Shown here: in pieces, positions 1 to 7,623 of the stretch | Layout: every line of letters begins with the position of its first letter | Position numbering within the stretch: the first letter of the stretch is position 1 | Notes under the pieces: model-generated | What the model was told of the DNA's origin: nothing | Database searches by the model: none | Seen by the model: only the letters and a program-made list of their open reading frames with translations | Program-made: the position numbers and the translations under genes | Assembly (NCBI GenBank): GCA_947625845.1 | Contig: CANQQB010000010.1 | Location: 1-44,443 of the forward strand | Direction: 5' to 3' | Source: an uncultured Oscillospiraceae bacterium | Lineage (GTDB): Bacteria; Bacillota; Clostridia; Oscillospirales; Oscillospiraceae | DNA length: 44,443 nt

Positions 1-77
1 TGGACCGCCTCCCCTTCGAGCAGATGAACGACATGGCGGAACGGACAGTCCCCATCCAGGGCGCCGTGGGCTTTCTC
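1..77. repeat. Terminal direct repeat (circular contig overlap), left copy
   Basis: These 77 bases are identical to the last 77 bases of the window. Both copies lie in the same place within the portal gene, and the reading frame is kept when one copy is removed. A short exact overlap at the cut point of an otherwise continuous gene is what an assembler leaves on a circular or terminally redundant genome. It is better read as circularity than as a biological terminal repeat. Confidence 0.95.
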
Positions 78-1889
78 GTGGACTGGGACAACACAAAGCG
101 CACACACTCCACCGTCGGAGAGGTGGACGTCCGTGTGATCCATCCAAAGCAGATCGCGCCACAGCCTGGCGTCTTTACCTCCATCGCGGATATGGACTGG
201 CTGATCATCATCAACCCAACCACCAAGGACGCGGTGCGCCGCAAGTACGGTGTAGACGTCTCCCTGGAGTCCGAGGAGGATCCGCAGGTCCGCACCCTGG
301 ACGCAGAGGTCTACGACGACGCCGTGACGGAGTACATCGGATTCGAGCGCAACGACGACGGCGGCATTAACCGCTATTGTTGGGTGGGAGACATTGAACT
401 GGAGGACCTGGAGGACTACCAGGCCCGCCGGCAGCCGGTCTGCAAGCACTGCGGCAGAGTCCGCCCCATGCCTGGCCAGATGATCTCCGCCCGGAAGGGC
501 GGCATGCCTGGGCCACAGGTGGACCGCCAGGACATAGAGCGCCGCGTGGCCGGCAAGATGCTGGCAGCACAGATGGCGCAGTCTCTCCTCACGGGAGAGG
601 GCCGGGAGCAGAAGGACGGCGGCCTGGCCTCCCTCTCCGCCGTCCCCTACGACACCTCCGATCCGGATCCGGTGGAGTATAACGGCGGTCCATGCCCATG
701 GTGCGGCTCCAACAGCTGGGAGTCCAGAAAGCAGGACTGGGAGGAAGTCGTGGTGCCGATCCGCAACGCCCAGGGCGAGGAGATCATCCCAGGCGCAACG
801 CCAGGATTTGACGAGGACGGCAACCCGGTCAACAAGCCCACCAAGATTCCGTATTACAAGCCGGACGTCTTCCCGCTGGTGCTGCAGCGCTCCGTGTCCG
901 TGTATGGCCAGCTGTTCGGAAACTCCGACGTGGATCAGATCCGGGATCAGCAGAACACTATCAACCGCATGGAGCGCAAGGTGGTAGACCGCTTGCTGAA
1001 GGCCGGCACGCGGATCACGATGCCGGCAGACAGCAACCTGAACATAGACTCCCAGGACCAGGAGACCTGGTACGTCAACAACCCTCAGGATATCACCATG
1101 ATAAAAACCCTGCAGTTTGAGGGCAACCTGCAGTACGAGCTGATGTACCTGGCCAACGTCTACGAGGAGGCCCGGCAGCTGCTGGGCATTACGGACTCCT
1201 TCCAGGGCAGGACGGACACCACCGCAACCAGCGGCAAGGCCAAGGAATTCGCGGCGGCGCAGTCCGCCGGACGGCTGGAGTCTAAGCGGATCATGAAGAA
1301 CGCTGCCTATGCCCAGATGTTCGAGCTCATGTTCAAAAACTGGCTGGCATACGGAGACGAACCCCGCCCCATAAGCTACAAGGACACCCAGGGCAACGCC
1401 CAGTACCAGGAGTTCAACCGCTACGACTTCCTGGAGAAGGACCAGGACGGCCAGTATTACTGGAATGACCAGTTTCTATTCTCCGTGGATGCCGCAGAAC
1501 CATTGGCCAGCAACCGAGAGGCCATGTGGCAGGAGACCAGGCAGAACCTGCAGACTGGCGCCTTCGGTGATCCGACGCAATTGGAGACCCTGATTCTCTT
1601 CTGGTCCCAGATGGAGGGCTTGCACTACCCAGAGGCGGCGAAAGCCAAGACGGCCCTGGAGGACCGCCTCAAACAGCAGCAGATGGCCATGAAGCAACAG
1701 CAGATGGCGATGCAGCAGCAAGCGGCTATGCAGCAACAGCAGATGACCATGGCCCAGGCACAGGCCCAGAGACAGCAGCAGGGCGCCGCCGGCGGCGGCC
1801 AGCAGATCGACCCGCGCATGCTCCAGGCCATAGACAACGCGGCCCGTCAGGCGGCCCAGAGAGACGCCCAGGCCGGGCGCAGACAGTAA
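1..1889 (+). CDS. Portal protein, C-terminal part (gene continues from the window's right end)
   Basis: The portal is the dodecameric ring at the head vertex through which DNA is packaged and ejected. Joined with 44054-44366 the gene encodes about 733 aa, close to the P22 portal length, and it directly follows the large terminase. This part holds the body, with repeated aromatic and acidic segments and the conserved-looking ring region (QQNTINRMERKVVDR). The C-terminal tail is very rich in Gln and Met (roughly the last 70 residues). An unusual insert carries two CxxC pairs, CKHCG and CPWCG, about 85 residues apart, which looks like a zinc ribbon split by a helical segment. Assignment to the portal is firm from position and size; the zinc site is inference. 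Confidence 0.85.
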   Translation, partial: DRLPFEQMNDMAERTVPIQGAVGFLVDWDNTKRTHSTVGEVDVRVIHPKQIAPQPGVFTSIADMDWLIIINPTTKDAVRRKYGVDVSLESEEDPQVRTLDAEVYDDAVTEYIGFERNDDGGINRYCWVGDIELEDLEDYQARRQPVCKHCGRVRPMPGQMISARKGGMPGPQVDRQDIERRVAGKMLAAQMAQSLLTGEGREQKDGGLASLSAVPYDTSDPDPVEYNGGPCPWCGSNSWESRKQDWEEVVVPIRNAQGEEIIPGATPGFDEDGNPVNKPTKIPYYKPDVFPLVLQRSVSVYGQLFGNSDVDQIRDQQNTINRMERKVVDRLLKAGTRITMPADSNLNIDSQDQETWYVNNPQDITMIKTLQFEGNLQYELMYLANVYEEARQLLGITDSFQGRTDTTATSGKAKEFAAAQSAGRLESKRIMKNAAYAQMFELMFKNWLAYGDEPRPISYKDTQGNAQYQEFNRYDFLEKDQDGQYYWNDQFLFSVDAAEPLASNREAMWQETRQNLQTGAFGDPTQLETLILFWSQMEGLHYPEAAKAKTALEDRLKQQQMAMKQQQMAMQQQAAMQQQQMTMAQAQAQRQQQGAAGGGQQIDPRMLQAIDNAARQAAQRDAQAGRRQ

Positions 1890-1936
1890 GCATACATCAC
1901 GCCAGGGCGACGGCCCCAGGCGGTGTAGTTGCGCAA

Positions 1937-1955
1937 GGGAACGCGGAAAAATCCC
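1937..1955 (+). promoter_or_regulatory. Short hairpin with conserved 11-nt loop, copy 1
   Basis: Stem GGGA/TCCC closes the loop ACGCGGAAAAA. This is one of four hairpins in the 1.94-2.24 kb region with the same loop but different complementary stems. It lies between the portal stop and the Shine-Dalgarno sequence of the 51-aa gene. Positions 1932-1955 recur exactly at 2188-2211. Function is unknown; a protein-binding RNA or DNA hairpin is a reasonable guess. Confidence 0.6.
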
Positions 1956-1983
1956 GACAACCCAGGAAAGGAGGACATGCACC

Positions 1984-2139
1984 ATGGCAGAGAAGAAGCC
2001 AACCGGCAAACCGTGCTATATCGGTCGGATCAAGAACACTGGCTCCCAGATCGTGGAGGCCCCGGTGTCTCCCGGTCCCAAGAACAAGACTGGCACAGTC
2101 CGCACCGGCACAGACCTCCGGGCGGGGAAGGGCAAGTAA
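1984..2139 (+). CDS. Small basic protein of the head operon (51 aa), unknown function
   Basis: The ATG at 1984 follows a strong AGGAAAGGAGG ribosome site and the gene ends with TAA at 2137-2139. The product is 51 aa, rich in Lys, Gly, Thr and Pro (begins MAEKKPTGKP), with no membrane segment and one Cys. It sits between portal and scaffold, where many phages encode minor head proteins or small structural cofactors, and it is flanked on both sides by copies of the conserved-loop hairpin. I do not recognise the family. The strong ribosome site and clean placement support a real gene; the function is open. Confidence 0.7.
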   Translation: MAEKKPTGKPCYIGRIKNTGSQIVEAPVSPGPKNKTGTVRTGTDLRAGKGK

Positions 2140-2164
2140 TACCAGCCTAGCACCACCACTCGCA

Positions 2165-2185
2165 CGGCAACGCGTAAAAATGCCG
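2165..2185 (+). promoter_or_regulatory. Short hairpin with conserved 11-nt loop, copy 2
   Basis: Stem CGGCA/TGCCG (5 bp) closes the loop ACGCGTAAAAA. The stem differs from copies 1, 3 and 4 at most positions on both sides yet still pairs. The loop differs from the others by one base (G to T). Confidence 0.6.
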
Positions 2186-2192
2186 ATCGCAA

Positions 2193-2211
2193 GGGAACGC
2201 GGAAAAATCCC
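2193..2211 (+). promoter_or_regulatory. Short hairpin with conserved 11-nt loop, copy 3
   Basis: Stem GGGA/TCCC closes the loop ACGCGGAAAAA. It lies within an exact 24-bp duplicate (2188-2211) of 1932-1955, on the other side of the 51-aa gene. Confidence 0.6.
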
Positions 2212-2221
2212 AAACTCGCAC

Positions 2222-2240
2222 GTCAACGCGGAAAAATGAC
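2222..2240 (+). promoter_or_regulatory. Short hairpin with conserved 11-nt loop, copy 4
   Basis: Stem GTCA/TGAC closes the loop ACGCGGAAAAA, the third distinct stem in the family. It is followed at once by another small hairpin (CCTCC 2243-2247 with GGAGG 2253-2257) just before the AAGGAG ribosome site of the scaffold gene. This pair could therefore influence scaffold translation. Confidence 0.6.
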
Positions 2241-2270
2241 AGCCTCCTGGCAGGAGGGGAAGGAGCAACC

Positions 2271-3305
2271 ATGACAGAGAGTGACATTTTCGAGGCGCTG
2301 GGCATCGACCCAAATCAGACGCAGACGCAGACGGACCCCCAGGCAAACAACCAGGGCAGCACCCAGGCAGACACCCAGGACCAGGGAACCGATGCAAATG
2401 GCGGTACCGCCGAGAAACAGCCGAAGGAGACGCAGACCGACGATGACAAGGGGCAAGGCGCAAACGGGCGGGGCAACGCCGAACCCGCACCCGAAGACGA
2501 CCAGGACAGCGGCGACAGAGGCAAGGCAGCAGAGACCAAAGCAGATCCCCGTGCACCCAAGGGCGAGAAAAGCGCGGAACAGGCAGAGAAGCGGAGACGC
2601 GACGAGGAAGAGGCAAGAATCAGAGATGCCGTACAACGGGCTCTCGCCGAAGAACGGAAGCGGAACGACGAGGCCCAGCAGAAACTGTTTGAGGAACTCA
2701 ACCTCCGCGACACCTCCACCAACAAGCCCATCAAGAACTTGAAGGAGTACCGCGACTGGAAGGACAACTTCAACGCCCAGAAGCTGCAGAAGGATCTCAA
2801 GGCCGGCAAGCTGACCCAGGAGCAGCTCTCTCAGCTCGTGGACAGCAACCCAACAGTACGGGAGATGAAGCGCCGCCAGCAGGAGGAGGACACCCGGAAG
2901 CGGCAGACGCAGCAGGAGGCAGCCCGGAAAGAAATCGAACGGCAGCTATCCGAGATCAACAAACTGGATCCGTCTATCAAGACGATAGACGATCTGCGCA
3001 AGATGGACAACTATCAGCAGTTCTATCAGACTGTCTCTCGGGGAAACAACTTCGTGGACGCGTACAAGCTGGTGAACTATGACAAGTTGATGTCCAACGC
3101 CAGCAAGCAGACCGCAGAAGCGGCCAAGCAGCAGGCGCTCAACAACGCCAGAGGCAAGGATCACCTGACGGGCATCAAGCCCCAGGGCAAGGGCGGCGGA
3201 TCCATTCCGGATGATGAGCTGGAGATTTTCCATGCCATCATGCCCAACACCACAGACAAGGAGATCGAGGCATACTGGCGAAAGACTCACAAAGGAGGGA
3301 AATAA
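2271..3305 (+). CDS. Head scaffolding protein
   Basis: Scaffolds line the inside of the procapsid, guide assembly of the capsid protein and are then removed. The 344-aa product has the usual make-up of this class. About the first 115 residues are disordered and rich in Gln, Asp, Thr and Lys. A long charged helical and coiled-coil region follows (about 115-300), then a short basic C-terminal tail (ends KTHKGGK) of the kind that binds the coat protein. The ATG at 2271 has a GGGAAGGAGC ribosome site. The gene lies between portal and capsid genes, the standard place for a scaffold. No protease motif is visible, so it is probably not fused to a maturation protease. Confidence 0.8.
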   Translation: MTESDIFEALGIDPNQTQTQTDPQANNQGSTQADTQDQGTDANGGTAEKQPKETQTDDDKGQGANGRGNAEPAPEDDQDSGDRGKAAETKADPRAPKGEKSAEQAEKRRRDEEEARIRDAVQRALAEERKRNDEAQQKLFEELNLRDTSTNKPIKNLKEYRDWKDNFNAQKLQKDLKAGKLTQEQLSQLVDSNPTVREMKRRQQEEDTRKRQTQQEAARKEIERQLSEINKLDPSIKTIDDLRKMDNYQQFYQTVSRGNNFVDAYKLVNYDKLMSNASKQTAEAAKQQALNNARGKDHLTGIKPQGKGGGSIPDDELEIFHAIMPNTTDKEIEAYWRKTHKGGK

Positions 3306-3306
3306 A

Positions 3307-3735
3307 ATGGCGTTTGAGCTCTACTCCAACGCACACGGCGCAGTGACTCCCCTGGAGTACCTGCCCGCCGAGGCCGGCACATATGAGCCTGGCCAGATGC
3401 TGGCCTTTAAGGCCGGCAAACTCTCCGCCATCGCCGAGGACGAGGCGGGCATCCCGCCGTACATGTCCCACGCCGCCAAGACAATTGGCAAGGACGGAGA
3501 CAACATTCTGCCATGCGAGCACGTTTCGCATGACGCCGTATACGAGACCACCCTGGACGCTGCTGCTGCAGGCCTGGTGCCTGGTAACCTGATGAAGGTC
3601 AAGGCAGGCGGCCTGGCCCCAACCGGCACGGAGGGCGGCTCCTTCGTCGTGGTATCCGTAGACGGTACCGCCGAGGGGGACAAGGTCCGTGGCCGCTTCG
3701 AGCCTCAGCAGGCAGCGGCCAGCGAGGCCGTCTAA
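3307..3735 (+). CDS. Probable head decoration/stabilisation protein
   Basis: The 142-aa product (begins MAFELYSNAH) is a compact, Gly- and Ala-rich beta-type protein without membrane segments, encoded one base after the scaffold stop and just before the major capsid gene. Small proteins at this spot commonly cap the capsid surface (lambda gpD-like role). The ATG at 3307 follows AAAGGAGG with good spacing. A longer reading frame begins inside the scaffold gene but has no ribosome site. The role comes from position and size, not from a recognised motif. Confidence 0.6.
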   Translation: MAFELYSNAHGAVTPLEYLPAEAGTYEPGQMLAFKAGKLSAIAEDEAGIPPYMSHAAKTIGKDGDNILPCEHVSHDAVYETTLDAAAAGLVPGNLMKVKAGGLAPTGTEGGSFVVVSVDGTAEGDKVRGRFEPQQAAASEAV

Positions 3736-3766
3736 TCAATCTCTGAAGAAGAGGAGAGAACAAGAG

Positions 3767-4774
3767 ATGAAATTCCAATTCACCGAGGCCTCCGGCCTTG
3801 CGGACTCCATCTATGGCAAGTGCCAGACGCCTATCAAGATGTTCCTTGAGCAGCGGGGAGAGGCCATGGAAAAGGCCTCTCTGCTGAAGGAAGTCTTCAC
3901 CATGAACACCTCCAACAACTTCGGCGACACATACACCGGTATGACAGCCATGGAAGGCTTCAAGCCCGTGGGCGAGTCCGGCCCGTACCCAACAGACGGC
4001 ATGCAGGAGGGGTACAAAAAGACCATCCTGTATCACACCTGGAAAGACTCCTTCTCCATCTCCAAGGAGATGATCGAGGACGCAAAGCTCATGGACATGA
4101 AGAAGAAGCCCCAGAACTTCCTCACCGGCTACCACCGGACCCGCGAGAAGTTCGGCGCCGCCCTGTACGGCGCTGCCATCCAGGGCAAGAAGGAGACCAA
4201 CTTCAAGGGCGTAAACTTCGACACCACATGCAACGACGGTCTTCCTCTCTTCGACAAGGCTCACACCTCCATCCTGGACAAGAAGTTCAAGCAGTCCAAC
4301 ATGTTCTCCGACGCCTTCTCGGCAAAAGCCCTGGGTGCGCTGGAGACCCGCATGCAGAACTTCCGGGGCGATGCAAACGAGCTCCTGGACGTAGCCCCAA
4401 CCACCATTCTCATCCCAAATGACGCGGATCTGAAGGATGAGGTATTTGCCGCCATCGGCGCGGACAAGAACCCCGTCAACTCCAACAACGCGTTCAACTA
4501 CCAGTACGGTAGGTGGCGCGTGCTGGTCTGGAACTACCTCAACGACTACGTGGCCGATGGCAAAAAGCCATGGATCCTCCTGGACCAGGACTACAACGAG
4601 AAGTACAGCGGCGCAGTCTGGACGGACCGGATCCAGCTGGAGATGTCCTCCAAGATCGACGACAACACGGACTCCAACGTGTGGCGGGGCAGATCCCGTT
4701 ACAACGCTGGCTTCGTGGACTGGCGCTATGTCGCCATTGGCGGTGTAGACGGCGGAGACACGCTCATCGCGTAA
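3767..4774 (+). CDS. Major capsid protein (HK97-fold type)
   Basis: This protein forms the icosahedral shell. The 335-aa product starts MKFQFTEASG at the ATG at 3767, behind a GAAGAGGAGAG ribosome site; an in-frame extension upstream would overlap the decoration gene and lacks one. An early helical segment leads into a region resembling other HK97-like coat proteins (PLFDKAHTS near residue 155 and a DVAPTTILIP strand near 206). Order and length fit: scaffold, decoration protein, coat. It has no N-terminal delta domain, consistent with a separate scaffold gene. A hairpin follows the stop codon. Confidence 0.85.
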   Translation: MKFQFTEASGLADSIYGKCQTPIKMFLEQRGEAMEKASLLKEVFTMNTSNNFGDTYTGMTAMEGFKPVGESGPYPTDGMQEGYKKTILYHTWKDSFSISKEMIEDAKLMDMKKKPQNFLTGYHRTREKFGAALYGAAIQGKKETNFKGVNFDTTCNDGLPLFDKAHTSILDKKFKQSNMFSDAFSAKALGALETRMQNFRGDANELLDVAPTTILIPNDADLKDEVFAAIGADKNPVNSNNAFNYQYGRWRVLVWNYLNDYVADGKKPWILLDQDYNEKYSGAVWTDRIQLEMSSKIDDNTDSNVWRGRSRYNAGFVDWRYVAIGGVDGGDTLIA

Positions 4775-4799
4775 CCTGCACAGCAGGAATATGATTTGA

Positions 4800-4835
4800 G
4801 GCCCCGTGGGCAGGGTGATACCCGCTCACGGGGCC
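4800..4835 (+). terminator. Hairpin after the capsid gene (possible partial terminator)
   Basis: GGCCCCGTG (4800-4808) pairs perfectly with CACGGGGCC (4827-4835), a 9-bp GC-rich stem around an 18-nt loop. The tract after it is ATTTGG, so a strong intrinsic terminator is unlikely. It may instead stabilise the capsid message or attenuate transcription into the less needed connector genes. Confidence 0.5.
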
Positions 4836-4856
4836 ATTTGGAAAGGGGGCTATCCC

Positions 4857-5246
4857 TTGACAGTCCGAGAAGCGATAGAACGCGTGGACGACGTAAAGCC
4901 AAACTCTTTCACGGAGCAGGACAAGGTCCGCGCACTGAACCAGCTGGAGCAGAAGATAATGGCGGAGGTCTTCTATTGGCCTCCAGTGGAGATCAACCGG
5001 CAGCAGCTCATCTATCCGGATTGCCTGGATTACGAGCTCCTGGTGGATCCCCCCTATGACGACATTTACGAGTACTACCTGGAGGCCTGGGTGGACGAGC
5101 ACAACGGCGAATACGAGCGATACGCCAACTCTTCCGCCCTGTTCAACAACAGGTACGGAAATTTCCTGGCATGGTTCAAGAACCTGTACAGCCCCATTGA
5201 GGGCTATCACGGAGAGGAGAGGAGGTTTAGACATGGCTATGTATGA
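4857..5246 (+). CDS. Head-tail connector (adaptor) protein
   Basis: Adaptors sit below the portal and join the head to the tail. The 129-aa product matches a connector family I know from Firmicutes phages: an N-terminal helix with REAIERVDDVKPN, a middle strand region, and the segment PYDDIYEYYLEAWVD followed by NGEYERYANS. The likely start is TTG at 4857, 7 nt after GAAAGGGGG. The next in-frame upstream ATG would begin inside the hairpin region and has no ribosome site. It overlaps the following gene by 14 bases. Family recognition is good; the exact ring position is inferred. Confidence 0.75.
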   Translation: MTVREAIERVDDVKPNSFTEQDKVRALNQLEQKIMAEVFYWPPVEINRQQLIYPDCLDYELLVDPPYDDIYEYYLEAWVDEHNGEYERYANSSALFNNRYGNFLAWFKNLYSPIEGYHGEERRFRHGYV

Positions 5247-6102
5247 GAGGGCCCCGTACTACATCACCGCGTACGGCCTGGCCTGTAAGCACGGCTTCCA
5301 CGGCACGGAGGCGGAATGGCTGGAGTCCCTTCACGGAGAGAAGGGCGAGGACGGCCAGAACGCCGAGATTCAGAGATCCGGGAACAAGATCCAGGGGCGC
5401 ACTGGACCGGAGGGCGAGTGGTCCGATCTCTTCGACATCGACGAGCTGAAAAACGACGTGGTCCAGGAGACGGTCCAGGAGGCAAAGACAGCTGCCGAGA
5501 ACGCGCAGAAGGCCCAGACGGCGGCGGAGAAGGCCAAGACAGAGGCGGAGACGGCTGCCAAGTCCATCGCCGGAGACACCGACGCGGCGGCCAAGTCTGC
5601 AGCCCAGGCGGAGACGGCAGCTCTGGCGGCGTCGGAGTCTGCCAAGTCTGCAGCGCGGAATGCAACCGGCATTGCACAGTATACGCAGAGAGCCCTGGCT
5701 GCGGCAGAAGCAGCAGAGGCCGCAGACCAGTCTGTATCCCAGACGGCCCAGGAGGCCCTGGACGGCGCTCTGCTCTCCCGATCCTGGGCGGTAGGAGCCA
5801 CAGGCAAGCGGGAGGACGAGGACAACAACAACGCCAAGTACTGGGCGGCCAAGGCCAGGGCTGCAGCCGAGGAGGCGGTGGCGCCGGCGGTGAATGTGTA
5901 TAACATCATCGTCGAGGACCGGGACACCAAGGAAAACTTTGCAGTCCTGGTGGAGAACGGACAGCTGGTCCTGGTCAAGATGGAGAAGAAACTGAACGCG
6001 ACCGAGATGGATCTGGTGGACCGCCAGACCGGCAAGGCCTATGGCCTCATAGTCTCGGGAGGCGTGCTGCAGCTGGAGGAGCATCCAGCGGAAGGAGGCT
6101 AA
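5233..6102 (+). CDS. Fiber-like structural protein with collagen-type stretch and coiled coil
   Basis: The 289-aa product begins MAMYERAPYY. Residues about 18-32 (HGFHGTEAEWLESL) followed by GEKGEDGQ form a short module seen at the front of many Firmicutes phage fiber and collagen-like proteins. A long Ala/Glu/Lys-rich coiled coil of about 120 residues follows, then a small beta-rich C-terminal domain. Such proteins trimerise. The position between the connector and the DGR-target fiber suggests a head or tail fiber base, perhaps the attachment point for the next gene product. The ATG at 5233 has an AGGAGG ribosome site. The partner assignment is inference. Confidence 0.65.
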   Translation: MAMYERAPYYITAYGLACKHGFHGTEAEWLESLHGEKGEDGQNAEIQRSGNKIQGRTGPEGEWSDLFDIDELKNDVVQETVQEAKTAAENAQKAQTAAEKAKTEAETAAKSIAGDTDAAAKSAAQAETAALAASESAKSAARNATGIAQYTQRALAAAEAAEAADQSVSQTAQEALDGALLSRSWAVGATGKREDEDNNNAKYWAAKARAAAEEAVAPAVNVYNIIVEDRDTKENFAVLVENGQLVLVKMEKKLNATEMDLVDRQTGKAYGLIVSGGVLQLEEHPAEGG

Positions 6103-6105
6103 ACA

Positions 6106-7536
6106 ATGGCAACTCTGCCAGTAGTGATGGAATCACAGAAGGGTGTGGCGGACGGCGTGGCCCCTCTGGGACCGGACGGGATCGTGCCGGAGCAGCATCT
6201 GCCAAGCACCATCAACGACATCAAGGAAGACACCACGGCCATCAAGGAAGACACAGAGGCACTGCAGACAGATCTCACCGAGGCCAAGACAGACCTGGCG
6301 GCTGCCAAGACCGATCTGGCCCAGGTCAAGAAGGACACCGGCAACCTGATCACCATCCTGAAGCGCAAGCCGATCTGCTTTGGCTTCAAACGGATCCAGG
6401 AGGACAGCAATCCGGAGTCCCGAATCATCTACACCCACGAGGCCGTCGGTATGACGCCTGCCAAGATGGGCGCAGAGTCCTTCTCGTACGGAGACTGGGC
6501 CGATGCCTGGTTTGTAGCAGGGAACTATCCCTGCATGCTAAAGCCGGACGGCACCGAGGCCTATCGCCTCAACCCCAACGACTACGCCAAGCGGGCGGAC
6601 AGCGGCGAGGCATCAGGCATCGAGAACGCCGAGGGCGATCTGAACGCCATGGCCGCTATCCCCACGATCTGGGTAAAGCGGTACATGGAGGGGAAAGACG
6701 AGTGCGTGGTGTTCTGCCAAGAGCGCTATGACGACTCCTTCCACGCTTTCGCCCACACGGACGCCAAGGGAGTCATCAAGGCCCACGCGTACCACGCCAT
6801 CTTTGAGGGTTCCAAGGATAGCGCCGGGAAGCTCCGCTCTATCTCCGGGGCGGCGCCATGGAACACCACCGGCGGTATTGAGCCGGAGCGCACGGCGGTC
6901 AAGAAGAATGGCACAGACTGGGACATCCGCCCAGCGTCCTTCAACTTCCTGGTGGCGGACATGTGCACCATGATCTCCAAGAATGACAACAGCCAGGCCG
7001 CTTTCGGCAACGGCAACATGAGCGCCGGAACTGGTGCGGAGCATCTGCTGAACACCGGCATGCTCAACACCAAGGGCCAGTTCTGGGGCGACACGGTTGG
7101 TGCCACGTCCGGCGTGAAGATCTTCCATATGGAGAACTTCTACGGCAACCGCTGGGAGCGCCTGATTGGCCTCGTCCAGCAGGGCGGCTCCTTCCTGGTC
7201 AAGATGACGCCGGAGGGCGCAGGGTACAATCTCACCGGCGCAGGATACGACGCTTTCCCGGTGGGTATTGGACAGGTGGCCAACACCAACGGATCCGGCG
7301 GCCAACACCTCACATACACCTGCGATCTGGGCACGCTCCCATATGGCGCAACGTTCGATGGCACGGCCACCACCTACACCAGCGATTGGCTCTGGTGGAA
7401 TGTGCTGTTAACCACGATAGCGCTTGCCGGCGGCTGCTGCAGCTACGGTGCCCGCGTCGGCGTCCGCTGCCTCGCCCTGAGCCTCGCGGCTTCCTGGTCG
7501 TATTGGGACCTCGGCGGCTCGCCCTTCAAAATCTAA
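6106..7536 (+). CDS. DGR-diversified fiber/receptor-binding protein
   Basis: This 476-aa protein probably ends in the receptor-binding tip of the virion. The N-terminus (about 1-35) looks like a virion attachment segment. Residues about 36-85 form a heptad coiled coil (repeats of KTDLAxAKTDL). The remaining 390 residues form a large globular domain ending in a C-type-lectin-like module of the DGR target class. The last 40 residues are encoded by the variable repeat, in which 12 codons differ from the template at template adenines. The ATG at 6106 follows GGAGGCTAAACA. It lies directly upstream of the template repeat and reverse transcriptase. The lectin fold is inferred from the family pattern (GGS ending, AASW segment). 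Confidence 0.85.
   Translation: MATLPVVMESQKGVADGVAPLGPDGIVPEQHLPSTINDIKEDTTAIKEDTEALQTDLTEAKTDLAAAKTDLAQVKKDTGNLITILKRKPICFGFKRIQEDSNPESRIIYTHEAVGMTPAKMGAESFSYGDWADAWFVAGNYPCMLKPDGTEAYRLNPNDYAKRADSGEASGIENAEGDLNAMAAIPTIWVKRYMEGKDECVVFCQERYDDSFHAFAHTDAKGVIKAHAYHAIFEGSKDSAGKLRSISGAAPWNTTGGIEPERTAVKKNGTDWDIRPASFNFLVADMCTMISKNDNSQAAFGNGNMSAGTGAEHLLNTGMLNTKGQFWGDTVGATSGVKIFHMENFYGNRWERLIGLVQQGGSFLVKMTPEGAGYNLTGAGYDAFPVGIGQVANTNGSGGQHLTYTCDLGTLPYGATFDGTATTYTSDWLWWNVLLTTIALAGGCCSYGARVGVRCLALSLAASWSYWDLGGSPFKI
7426..7522 (+). repeat. DGR variable repeat (VR)
   Basis: The VR aligns without gaps to the template repeat at 7731-7827 (offset 305). I count 14 differences in 97 positions, and all 14 are at template adenines. 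Residue changes at 12 codons, template to VR: Y to C, N to S, N to Y, H to R, D to V, N to A, N to S, N to L, R to W, N to Y, N to D, I to L. The last 12 bases (7511-7522, TCGGCGGCTCGC) are identical in both copies and contain no adenine, as expected of an initiation-of-mutagenic-homing segment. Homology stops at 7523. Confidence 0.97.
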
Positions 7537-7549
7537 CTCTCCGGGGGGC

Positions 7550-7568
7550 GTGGGGGGTGCCCTCCCAC
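7550..7568 (+). promoter_or_regulatory. Hairpin/cruciform just after the variable repeat
   Basis: GTGGGGGG (7550-7557) pairs with CCTCCCAC (7561-7568) through a 3-nt loop, with one G-T pair. It lies 27 bases past the VR and 13 past the fiber stop codon. In the Bordetella phage DGR a hairpin/cruciform of similar stem length just downstream of the VR assists target recognition. This one matches in place and size, so a homing role is likely but unproven. It has no T-tract, which argues against a terminator. Confidence 0.55.
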
Positions 7569-7623
7569 AAACCGCGATGAGCTGGATCTGAAAGAGAAGA
7601 TCGCGCAAAAATCCGAAAATACC

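Noticed and set aside
1-77. Biological direct terminal repeats of a T7-like phage
   Set aside because: Seventy-seven bases cut inside the portal gene fits an assembler overlap on a circular molecule far better than a packaging terminus.
1476-2009. Leftward Leu/Cys/His-rich frames opposite the portal, scaffold, giant protein and other genes
   Set aside because: These are typical antisense shadows of GC-rich genes, with repetitive Leu, Gly or Arg composition and no ribosome sites or leftward promoters.
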